From Cristatella mucedo (taxonomy: Eukaryota; Bryozoa; Phylactolaemata; Cristatellidae): a DNA stretch of 23,976 nucleotides. Each line of letters begins with the position of its first letter. Positions within the stretch are counted from its first letter, which is position 1. A model generated the notes under the pieces. That model made no database searches, had not been told where the DNA came from, and saw only the letters and a list, made by a program, of their open reading frames with translations. The stretch covers positions 1-23,976 of the forward strand of contig WPIO01000572.1 in the NCBI GenBank assembly GCA_009760855.2. Direction: 5' to 3'. The position numbers and the translations under genes were made by a program. Shown in pieces: positions 9,771 to 17,429 of the stretch.

Positions 9771-10409
9771 TCTATAAGGATAGGATTTTTTCCGATTGGG
9801 CTGCCATCACAATGTACTTAACAGCTAAAATTTTGGCTTGTTTGCACAGGGATACTGGATTAAATATGGTTTCTGCATGTGAGACATCCCATCTTGACTT
9901 CCTTAACTCACTGCTTGCTGGTATTCCGCCCTTTGCAATCAGGTGCTTACAGCTGGTGCGAAACTCTTCACCCAGGTTTGTCTGCTGAGCCTCACTGTCC
10001 ACATCACACCACTTCTTGCTGACCTGCATTGGCTAATACTCAAGCAATGCATATACTTCAAGGATTTGTCACTCACTTTTAGGTCCCTTCATTCTTTGGC
10101 TGCTACAGCCTTCCTAGCAGATGTAGTATAAGCATAATAACATCCGCTTTTAGGAATCCAGCTGCTTGTCCATATCTCGTACAAGTCTTACATCTTTTGG
10201 AGACCGTTAATTTATTTCGTCATATCCAAAAGCGTTGGACTCACTTCGATTAACGACATTCCTGCTTTGGCCAGGTTTAAAAAGAAACTTAAAATTCTCC
10301 TGTTCATCTCAGCCTTGAGTGGGTCCCTGTGGTTCAACATTTATGTGCGAATGGATGCTGACTTTTTGCAAGCTGCCACTGAACACACTTGCATGCAGAC
10401 CGTGTGCAT
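9771..10409 (+). mobile_element. Plus-strand family A C-terminal block, first part
   Basis: From about 9785 this follows 23190-23829 on the plus strand in decayed form: AAAATTTTGGCTTGTTT, GACATCCCATCTTGACTTCC, AACTCACTGCTTGCTGG, CTGACCTGCATTGGCTA (the DLHWL block), GGTCCCTTCATTCT, then the 3'UTR start GGGTCCCTGTGGTTC at 10318. It stops at 10409 inside the 3'UTR, where a minus-strand family A copy is inserted, and resumes at 11184. Many stops and indels; no product. Confidence 0.8.
10395..10409. repeat. Left target-site duplication of the nested L2 copy
   Basis: GCAGACCGTGTGCAT in the host 3'UTR recurs in diverged form at 11184-11202 (GCAGACGTAATTGTGGAT). The host element resumes in register after the second copy. 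Confidence 0.6.
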
Positions 10410-11183
10410 TTATAATAGCGAATACAATGCACTTGAATAAGCACCCTCAAAGAGCCCAATGTCACGTCAGGCTCTTCACATTTGCTGCAAAGGGGAATGT
10501 GATTAAATGGTTTGTACTGTCATGCTTGAGAAATAGCGTGAACAACGTGGTTAGGGTGACATGCACAGAGTGTCAGCATACAAGTGTGGTTAATGGCAAC
10601 ATGCACAGCTTCAGCAAGCATAAGCACATGAACGACGACCCACAGGTATCCACTGGAAGCTGTCATAAATAGGTTTGTTTTCAAGTTCATTTTAAGTGTG
10701 GTTAAGTCTGGGGATGTTGTGATGCAAGACTTCAATGAGTTCCAAGGCTTTGACAGCGTACGAACTAAATGCTCTAAATGATTTGAGGTTTGCATGAGAT
10801 ATTGGTAAAATAATGGATTCCAAAAAGCGAGCGTTATGATGAATTGCCTGGTAGGGGAGTAGATCTGAGAGGCAGGCTGGAGCCAAAGAACGAAGTGAAC
10901 TAAAAGTGAGCCACAAAACCTTGAGCTAGAGCCGCTGCTTGACTGTTAGCCAGTAAAAGTCGGCAAAAAGTTCCGCGATGTCGCGAATGCAAAGCTCACG
11001 ACGGATATGTCTAGCTGCAGAGTTTTGCAAGACCTTTAAGAGCCTGATTGCACATGCAGGTAAACCAGCAAGCAGTGAGTTACTGGAGTTAAGACGGTAT
11101 GTCATATAAGCACGGACCAACTCAGACGTGGTATCCTTATCTAGAAAAGCCCAATTTTAGCAATGCTATATATCTGACAGTAG
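10410..11183 (-). mobile_element. Nested minus-strand family A insertion (3' half)
   Basis: Its tail and terminal segment lie at 10410-10500, its 3'UTR at 10500-10680, and its C-terminal block at 10690-11180. The minus-strand frames 10520-10795, 10692-10916 and 10926-11120 carry pieces of PYLTTFKRNLKT, AFSSYA-KA, LAPACLSDLLPYQA, DFYWLTVKQRL (the LHWLPVKQRI block) and NSLLAGLPACAIRLL. The copy is 5'-truncated at 11183. It lies inside another family A 3'UTR and is flanked by a probable target-site duplication, so it is a later insertion. Confidence 0.82.
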
Positions 11184-11335
11184 GCAGACGTAATTGTGGA
11201 TAACTCCTAGCTATGTAATTCTTGTTGTTTATTGAGCGTGCGTGTCATCTTGTTTTATTTGCAGTAAATGTAAAGCGCCTAAAAAGAGAGTGAGTTTTCC
11301 GAGGATGTTCTATCAACTGTATTATTTATATCATT
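11184..11335 (+). mobile_element. Plus-strand family A 3'UTR and tail, resumed after the nested insertion
   Basis: Starting at the second target-site copy, the sequence follows 23830-23976: CTCCTAGCTATGTAATTC for the CCCTAACCATATTATTC part, then GCAGTAAATGTAAAGCGCCT, a GAGAGTGAG segment and a short ATT-rich end near 11325-11335. Joined across 10410-11183, this completes the 3' end of the element that begins at 9771. Confidence 0.75.
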
Positions 11336-12255
11336 TGGCACGCATAAAGTGCCTAGAAAGATCCGAAGTTCTTGGTATTAAATGTCTAAATAAAAGCTCC
11401 GTTTTTATTATTTTTTATTAGGATGTAATGGCATATTTAGGATTAGGATTTTTAAATTTTTCGTTGTCCAGATATAATTGCAGTTATCTTCATCAGAGCT
11501 TAAAACCGGTACCCTAGGGTTTGATAGTGGTGAAAGTTACGTGGCTGGTTCAGTCTCCCAAAGGATAACATTGCTGCCGTGTGACCCCATTCTGGCCAAC
11601 GTTTGCTTGTTCAACATCAAGTAGTGCATTGAATTCAAAATCTTCTTACTAGCTTGTTGATAATTTACCGTCAGAAGTCTCTTTGGGCAATATATAAGTC
11701 GTAGTATGCTTACAAACTTTAACGTATTGCTGCATACCACTTTTCAGGTGTTCTGAAGTTTGATAACGAGAGGTTATGGGTTCAAATAATGTGGTGGACG
11801 ATTTTCGAATGTCTCTGCAAGAAATGACTTGAACCGTAAAGTTTCTCTAAAGTTACACAAAAAAGGCTGTCCAATTAGCTAGTATTATTATTATATTAAC
11901 GAATGCTAGAAAACGCTGATAGTTGATGCATTGGTAATAATGTCGAATCAAAGATGAGCTATCTCAAAATGCTGACTTCTTCGATGACCTGCCTCTTTAA
12001 ACGTTCCAAGGTTAGTTCCTTTCCTAATGATTCTTGTGCGATCAAGGTGATCTTTTTCCTTACCTTTCTGTAAAAAAGATAGACAATATTGTATTGTCCA
12101 CCTTTAATGAAACCGATATTCGCAAATACACCCTGCCCCTGAATAGCAGCCTTTTGGACTCCTCTCCCTCAATCGGATTCGGAATCTCGATGCCTACATT
12201 CAAGGACACTACGAGTGACCCTACCCTGAATATTAGACCCCTGTGACTGGAGACT
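11336..12255. other. Mostly unassigned, with one ORF pair of unknown meaning
   Basis: Apparently single-copy within the window and AT-rich. The most notable part is 12034-12269, where both strands are open: a 70-codon plus frame ending in TLNIRPL and a 69-codon minus frame containing SLVVSLNVGIEIPNPIEG. I recognise neither and see no clear splice signals. A GGTTATGGGTTCAAAT stretch near 11772 resembles a Pol III B box but lacks a tRNA context. No other feature is supported. Confidence 0.4.
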
Positions 12256-13300
12256 GGTATGTAAGTCATCTCTGTCTATAACTCCAGAAAGCCAGAAAGG
12301 CTATGTGCGTGTTAGGCAGGATAGTTTTTTTCAAAGCACACTCACAGTCTAATTGACTTTCCGGACCTATTCTGCAGCCAACACACTTCATCTCATGCGA
12401 TGGCGGGACAATGGAAGGCATAGCCGTGTCAGGAGAGCAGTTGAGGGAGCGAGTAGCATTGATGTAGTAGCTTAAGACCGCTAAGAAGGACTATCCATAG
12501 TCTACAGCAGCAGAGCTGCTGTCGTTGCATAACGATTGTGGAAGCGAATTCCAAAGTCTGGGACCTGCAGAGCTATAGCTTCGGTCGCCGATTACGTTTA
12601 AGCTGAGGTATGGAACAGCCGTTATATTGTCCTTACAGGACCTCAGGACATGAGGAAGCTGGAACTGTTGCAGCAGATCAGCTAGGTATGGAGATGTCAA
12701 GCTATGGAGGGCTTCGTGCGTCAGCATAAAAACTTCGCTCTGTTTCTGCTGATCAACCGGCAGCTATCTTAGCTCTTTTAGTGTAGGAGATGTGTGTTCG
12801 AACCTCACGGACTCGGTAACTAGCCTTGCAGGCATGTTTATAGCCAGCTGCAGTGGCCTAGTTGCTTTTTTTGGTAGCCCATTCAAAAGGAACTACATTA
12901 ATCTTGCCGAAACCGAACTAAGGAGCTAGTTTAATTCTTTGCAAGCCACCGTGGAAGACAGCTCCTAATCTTGAGATTAGGATCGGAGGTGATGGATAGC
13001 TTTAGATGCAAGTAGTAAGATATTGATGTCTTCTGAAAAAAAGCTTTCGAGACGTAGGTATATTTCAAAAACAACACCTGAATTTCTATCTCGTGGAGAA
13101 GAGCAAAGGCTTTAAATTAGACCGCACTCTTAGGGTGTCCCATGAGCAGATATTCAGTTTCAGTGTCATTTACTTAAAGACAGTTTCCGACATCGAGGAT
13201 CAAAGGTCGGAAAGCCATGCATTCATTTTATCCGTTTCAGTAGCAGATTCTGACGGTTTGAATGAAAAATACAGCTGAGTATAGTCAGCATAAAAGTGAT
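12256..13300 (-). mobile_element. L2-like family B copy (RT end to 3' end), decayed
   Basis: On the minus strand from 13300, HFYADYTQLYFS (the YADDTQLYL catalytic block with the second Asp changed to Tyr) is followed by SESA-type and KTEL-like segments. The C-terminal block comes next, with its best open part at 12491-12727 (LTHEALHSLTSPYLADLL, RSYSSAGPRLWNSLPQSL). The 3' end near 12267 matches the other family B 3' ends at 15376 and 17952. Family B differs clearly from family A in sequence but shares the RT order. The copy is 5'-truncated within RT. Confidence 0.78.
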
Positions 13301-13317
13301 ATTCTATTCTACGAGCC

Positions 13318-13695
13318 TTATTCACTTTTTGCAAAGGACCGAGGATGGACCCTTAAGGTACTCGATTGGCGACCCGTCTCATGTATGCATGTATTCACAG
13401 ATTGCCATGGGACAGTCGATATCTGCTCCAACTGAGCAGGTCGCACTGGGTCTAAACCAAACGCTTTGATAGTCATCGCAAAATCATTCTGAAGTTTGCT
13501 GCCGCATGGCCTCCTCCCTAGGTATTCAGAAAAAAGCCGGTAAGTGAATCTGATGCCTTCGCCGAACCCCCACGTGGCACCCACATTGCTTCCTCGTTCC
13601 TCGGTTGGGATAGCTTGGCAGCTGAGCCACGCAGGCCATGCTAAAGACTCGTGGCTTCTTAATTTAGTGGTAAGCGAAATCCCAGCTTTTAACAT
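13318..13695 (-). pseudogene. Recurrent family A 5'-module ORF, altered C terminus
   Basis: The first 97 or so codons are the recurrent protein: MLKAGISLTTKLRSHESLAW, CQAIPTEERGSN, GATWGFGEGIRFT, LGRRPCGSKLQNDFAM and PAQLEQISTVPWQSV. At codon 98 the similarity breaks off (position 13402), and the last 28 codons come from unrelated flanking DNA, giving 125 codons instead of 109. No known domain. The ORF start is shared with the copies at 14503, 16626 and 21415. Confidence 0.5.
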
Positions 13696-14206
13696 TTACT
13701 GCACCGGCTTAGCTGTCTGCAATGAATTCGACTGAAAGCACTGCTACTGTTACAGTGTAGTCTCACCTGACACAAGCTGAATGCTGGTGATGCCTGGGCC
13801 TAAAATAACCTGAAGCGACATCCAAGAAAACCACTTACTCGTACCGAATGCAGCTTTTAAGATGGTTAAATTGGGCATGGAATCGTTCAGTGTGACGCTT
13901 AGAAAAGCAGAACCTTAATTATAACTTTCATAATGATGTACTTAATGAAGAGTCCTCGGAGAACCTAATCTCTTTCTAGGCGCTTTACATTTGCTGCGAA
14001 GTGAAATGCAGTGAAATGGTAAGGAAAATTATGCTTGAAAAACAAACAAAATGAATTACTTTGTCTCAATTTGTTAAATTGGTTGTCTTGTTTTCCCGCC
14101 CAATTTTTTAAAGTCATTTAATTTGTCTTGCTCCTTTGCATTGTCTCGTTTAAGACAATAATCGATTGCCTCCACATATTTCAGCTATTGTTATTATTTA
14201 AGTTTC
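13402..14206 (-). mobile_element. Minus-strand family A 5' module, with 144-bp insertion
   Basis: Similarity to the 5' module starts abruptly at 13402. Read on the minus strand, it runs from a probable element 5' end near 14206 (shared with the copy ending near 21785) through a 5'UTR-like stretch into the recurrent ORF (start at 13695). A 144-bp reverse-oriented L2 3' end (13914-14057) interrupts the 5' part. Without it, the copy matches 21540-21785 continuously. Confidence 0.8.
13914..14057 (-). mobile_element. 144-bp L2 3'-end insertion (filled site)
   Basis: The flanks GAAAAGCAGAAC and CTTTGTCTCA are contiguous in the homologous copy at 21621-21643, which provides the empty site. The insert, read on the minus strand, corresponds to the last 135 or so bases of family A: TTTGTTTGTTTTTCAAGCAT, AAATGTAAAGCGCC, a terminal segment and a degenerate AT tail. 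Any target-site duplication is short (CTT shared on both sides). Confidence 0.82.
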
Positions 14207-14270
14207 ACCAAATGGTTACTTATCCGCGATTTGCTGGTACCAAATGGTTACTTATCCACGATTAGCTGGT
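14207..14270 (+). repeat. 32-bp direct tandem duplication
   Basis: Two adjacent 32-bp units, 14207-14238 and 14239-14270, each running from ACCAAATGGTTACTTATCC to GCTGGT, with two mismatches. The second unit continues into normal family A EN sequence. The first meets the 5' end of the minus-strand module. Confidence 0.9.
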
Positions 14271-14401
14271 CCACAAGAAGCTACATGCATTTCTGCTTAC
14301 TAAAACTTGGATAACGCCCTTGCTCTAGACGCTATATTTCTGATAATACTGCTCACAGGCTCTCATTCTAAGAGCCGATGCGTTCTGGCGAGGTTAGAGC
14401 C
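14239..14401 (+). mobile_element. Partial family A endonuclease segment (end of array unit 0)
   Basis: Matches 1537-1690 and 17467-17620: GGTTACTTATCCACGATTAG, CCACAAGAAGCTA, AAACTTGGATAACGCCCTTG, CATTCTAAGAG, GCGAGGTTAGAG. It then switches abruptly to the 5' module (CCCGGGCATCACC) at 14402. The same abrupt switch occurs at 16521. Confidence 0.85.
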
Positions 14402-14502
14402 CGGGCATCACCAGCATTCAGCGTGTGTCAGCTGAGACTACACTGTGACAGTAGCAGTGCTTGCAGTTGAATCCATTGTAGACAGCTAAGCCAGTGCACT
14501 AA

Positions 14503-14724
14503 ATGTTAAAAGCTGAGATTTCGCTCACCACTAAATTGAGAAGCCACGAGTCTTTAGCATGGCCTGCGTTGCTCGGCTGCCAAGCTATCCCTACCGAGGA
14601 ACGAGGGAGCAATGTGGGTGCCACGTGGGGGTTCGGTGAAAGCATCAGATTCACTCGCCGGCTTTTCTCTGAATACCTCGGGGGAGACGCCGTGGCAGCA
14701 AACTTCAGAATGATTTCGCGATGA
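14503..14724 (+). pseudogene. Recurrent 5'-module ORF, frameshifted
   Basis: Starts MLKAEISLTTKLRSHESLAW exactly like the copy at 16626 and follows it to LFSEYLGG. There a one-base change in the run CCTCGGGGGAGAC shifts the frame, and the ORF stops at 73 codons instead of 109. Downstream, the original frame remains recognisable (AMTIKAFGLDPVRPAQLEQI). Function unknown. Confidence 0.55.
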
Positions 14725-15345
14725 CTATCAAGGCGTTTGGTTTAGACCCAGTGCGACCTGCTCAGTTGGAGCAGATATCGACTGTCCTATAGCAATCTGT
14801 ATTTAGCCTGCAGCTGCATCCCAGTCCATAATACAGCCCACCCTAAGGCAATGCTGTTTTACCTAACTTCTCATCAAATTCCTCTTAGCAGCCTTTCAGA
14901 GGTAGCCAAAATACAATGAAGGTGTGCCGGCTGCAATAGTAGATAAATAGCCCTCATAGTTTATCTGAAGAGAATAATCCAAAAGAGGCGTGGCATGTTT
15001 TTCGCTGCTGGACGACCCGTGTGGCTTTTTTCACCACTGTGCTCTTTTCCATGGGAAATGCATTAATTCGGTAAACAAATTTGCGTCTTGCTCATTAATT
15101 TTCTAAATTTTTGTAAGCGAAATATCTGGCAAAGAAATACAGTTAGTTGCATTAAGTAATTCCGCCCTGGTTTGTGGAACGTCGACCGGTGTCAATTACT
15201 ATGATTCCTTTAAAATTCAAAGGGTCCGTGTCAGCCAGGCGGGATACAAGCTGGCATGTATACAAGCCACTCGATCGCCGTCGCCCAGTCGTTGGACAGC
15301 CTCTTAAGTTCTGCCTATCAAATGTACACTCGCTAAAAACCGAAG

Positions 15346-15352
15346 GGTTACT
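15346..15352. repeat. Left target-site duplication flanking family B
   Basis: GGTTACT, repeated at 16372-16378 on the other side of the family B insertion. The uninterrupted site at 17469 reads GGTTACTTATCCACAATTAG. Confidence 0.75.
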
Positions 15353-16371
15353 TATATGGTAATGTAATGTAATTTATCTCCGTCAGTAACTCCACAAAGT
15401 CATAAAGACCATGTGGGTGTTACGCAGGAGAGTTTTGTATAGCACACTCACAGCCTAAGCGGCTTTCGGTACGCATTCGGTAGCCAACAGACTTCGTCTC
15501 ACGCAACAAAGAGAAAGTGGGAAGCATAGCAGAGTAAGGAGAGCAGTTAAGGTAGTGAGTAGCATAGAAGTAGCAGCTCAGGACCGCTGAAAAAGATGTG
15601 CCATAGTCAGCAGTTGGAGAGTAGATGTCGTTGCGTAAGAATTGTGGAAGCGAGTTACACAGTCTAGGACCTGCAGAGCTGAAGCTTCTGGCGCCAACTG
15701 TCTTTAAGCGGAGTAATGGAACCGCTAATTTATTGTCCACACAGGACCTGAGGGCGCGAACAGGCTGAAACTGATGCAGCAGTTCAGCTAGGTACGAAGG
15801 AGCCAAGCCGTGGCGGGCCTTGTGAGTCAGCGTAAGAACTTTGCTCTGTATCGTTTGCTCAACCGGCAACCGTCCTAGCTCTTTCAGCAAAGGTGACACG
15901 TGCTCAAACCGCTAGGACTTAAAGACCAGCCTTGCAGCCATATTCATAGTCTGCTGTAGTGGAATAATAGCTCTGTTTGGTAGCCCAGCCAAAAGGAAAT
16001 TACAATAATGAAGCCGAGACAGAACTAAAGAGCTAGTTAATTTTTTTACAAGCCACTGTGGGAGACAGCTTCTAATCTTGGATAGGGATCGGATGTGATG
16101 GCTAGCTGTTGAGGCAGTCTTCTGAATGAAGCTTCTGAAATTGAGGCAGCTGCCGAACACGATACCTAGATTACGACCACGTGGTGAAGGTCGCACAATA
16201 GCATCACCTATTAGAACAGCAAAGCCTTTTAATCCAGCTACACGCTTAGGGTGTCCTATGAGCAGCAGTTCGGTTTTATCGTCATTTAATTTCAGGACGT
16301 TTTCCGACATCCAGGATCGAATATCGGCAAGGCAAGCATTCAGTTTCTCAGTTGCTGCAGCAGATTCCGAT
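15353..16371 (-). mobile_element. Family B insertion in family A EN sequence, with flanking duplication
   Basis: A 5'-truncated family B copy of about 1.02 kb. Its 3' end is at the left: three ATTAC units on the minus strand (15357-15375), then a 3'UTR matching 17952-18035. Its coding part extends to the SESAA/SEAAATEKLNACLADIRSW region at 16376-16310. It interrupts array unit 1, whose EN sequence resumes at 16372. GGTTACT flanks both sides. Family B was therefore still moving after the family A array formed, or at least after unit 1 was in place. Confidence 0.88.
15420..16310 (-). pseudogene. Family B RT C-terminal/post-RT coding remnant
   Basis: The upstream frame (16310-15912, 132 codons) carries VLKLNDDKTELLLIGHP, GDAIVRPSPRGRNLGIVF, NFRSFIQKTA-type and SRLHYCNFLLAGLP. 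This is the region after the RT catalytic block. A stop and frameshift at about 15900-15912 lead to a second frame (15899-15420, 159 codons) with LGRLPVEQ-IQSKVLTLTHK (the LHWLPVxxRI block), GLAPSYLAELL, RSFSSAGPRLCNSLPQFL and a tail past the conserved block. In live elements this region closes the ORF2 protein, which reverse-transcribes the element RNA at the target. No complete RT is present. Confidence 0.78.
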
Positions 16372-16520
16372 GGTTACTCCACGATTAGCAAGTCCACAAG
16401 AAGCTAGATGCATTTCTGCTTACTAAAACTTGGATAACGCCCTTGTTCTAGTAGATGTATTTCTGATAATACTGCTCACAGGCTCTCATTCTAAGAGCCG
16501 ATGCATTCTGGCGAGGTTAG
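16372..16520 (+). mobile_element. Partial family A endonuclease segment (end of array unit 1)
   Basis: Resumes EN sequence after the family B insertion, beginning with the second GGTTACT and lacking a few bases (TAT) present at uninterrupted sites. It runs to GCGAGGTTAGAG and switches to the 5' module at 16521 exactly as at 14401/14402. Confidence 0.85.
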
Positions 16521-16625
16521 AGCCCGGGCATCACCAGCATTCAGCGTGTGTCAGCTGAGACTACACTGTGACAGTAGCAGTGCTTGCAGTTGAATCCATT
16601 GTAGACAGCTAAGCCAGTGCACTAA

Positions 16626-16955
16626 ATGTTAAAAGCTGAGATTTCGCTTACCACTAAATTGAGAAGCCACGAGTCTTTAGCATGGCCTGCGTTGCTCGGC
16701 TGCCAAGCTATCCCTACCGAGGAACGAGGGAGCAATGTGGGTGCCACGTGGGGGTTCGGTGAAAGCATCAGATTCACTCGCCGGCTTTTCTCTGAATACC
16801 TCGGGAGGAGACCCCGTGGCAGCAAACTTCAGAATGATTTTGCGATGACTATCAAGTCGTTTGGTTTAGACCCAGTGCGACCTGCTCAGTTGGAGCAGAT
16901 ATCGACTGACACATGGCAATCTGTATTTCGCCTGCAGCATCATCCCAGTTCATAA
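16626..16955 (+). CDS. Recurrent 109-codon ORF in family A 5' module (function unknown)
   Basis: Full-length open version of a protein also found at 774, 13695(-), 14503, 20273(-, decayed) and 21415(-), with the same start and stop here and at 21415-21086. Visible features are a basic/polar N terminus (SLTTKLRSHES), AIPTEERGSN, GATWGFGESIRFTRRLF, LGRRPRGSKLQNDFAM, DPVRPAQLEQIS and a C-terminal HPSS. I see no zinc knuckle, RRM, esterase motif, signal peptide or membrane segment, so it does not resemble known LINE ORF1 classes. It lies about 480 bp upstream of the EN blocks. It could be a short ORF1 or an open 5'UTR stretch. Codon-level constraint cannot be shown from these few copies. Confidence 0.45.
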   Translation: MLKAEISLTTKLRSHESLAWPALLGCQAIPTEERGSNVGATWGFGESIRFTRRLFSEYLGRRPRGSKLQNDFAMTIKSFGLDPVRPAQLEQISTDTWQSVFRLQHHPSS

Positions 16956-17429
16956 TACAGCCGACCCTTAGGCAATGCTGTTCTACCTAACTTTTCATCA
17001 AGTTACTCTTAGCAGCCTTTCAGAGCTATCCAAAATACAATGAATGTGTGGCTGCTGCAATATGAGCTGAAGAGCCCTCGTCGTTTACCCGAAGAAAATA
17101 ATCCAAAAGAGGCGTGGCATGTTTTTCGCTGCTGGGCGACCCATGTTGCTTGATTCACCACTGTGCTCTTTTCCATGGGAAATGCATCAATTTGGTACAC
17201 AAATTTGTGTTTTGCTCATTAATTTTCCAAATTTGTGTAAACGAAATATCCAGCAAAGAAATACAGTTAGTTACATTAGGTAATTCCGCCCTGGTTTGAG
17301 GAACGTCGTCCAGTGTCCGTTACTAAGGATCGTATAAAATTCAAAGGGTCCCTGTCAGCCAGGCCAGATACAAGCCGGTATGAATACAAGCCACTTGATC
17401 GCCGTCGTCCAGTTATTGGACAGCCTCCT

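Larger units (their letters stand above)
14402..15352 (+). mobile_element. Family A 5' module plus EN start (array unit 1)
   Basis: Runs from CCCGGGCATCACCAGCATTC through the recurrent ORF and the spacer (GCGTGGCATGTTTTTCGC, CTTTTCCATGGGAAATGC) to FCLSNVHSLKT at about 15308-15342. It is then interrupted by family B. Its first 350 bp are nearly identical to 16521-16870. Confidence 0.88.

Noticed and set aside
11440-11465. TTAGGATTAGGATT as interstitial telomere repeat
   Set aside because: Only two imperfect units, and neither is TTAGGG.
11765-11800. GGTTATGGGTTCAAAT as a tRNA-type B box
   Set aside because: No A box at the right distance, no acceptor pairing and no repeat copy in the window.
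12780-12815. GTGTTCGAACCTCAC resembles a Pol III B box, suggesting a tRNA or SINE
   Set aside because: It lies in the middle of the family B coding remnant, and the equivalent place in the other copy (about 15897-15911) shows it is a chance derivative. No A box and no cloverleaf.
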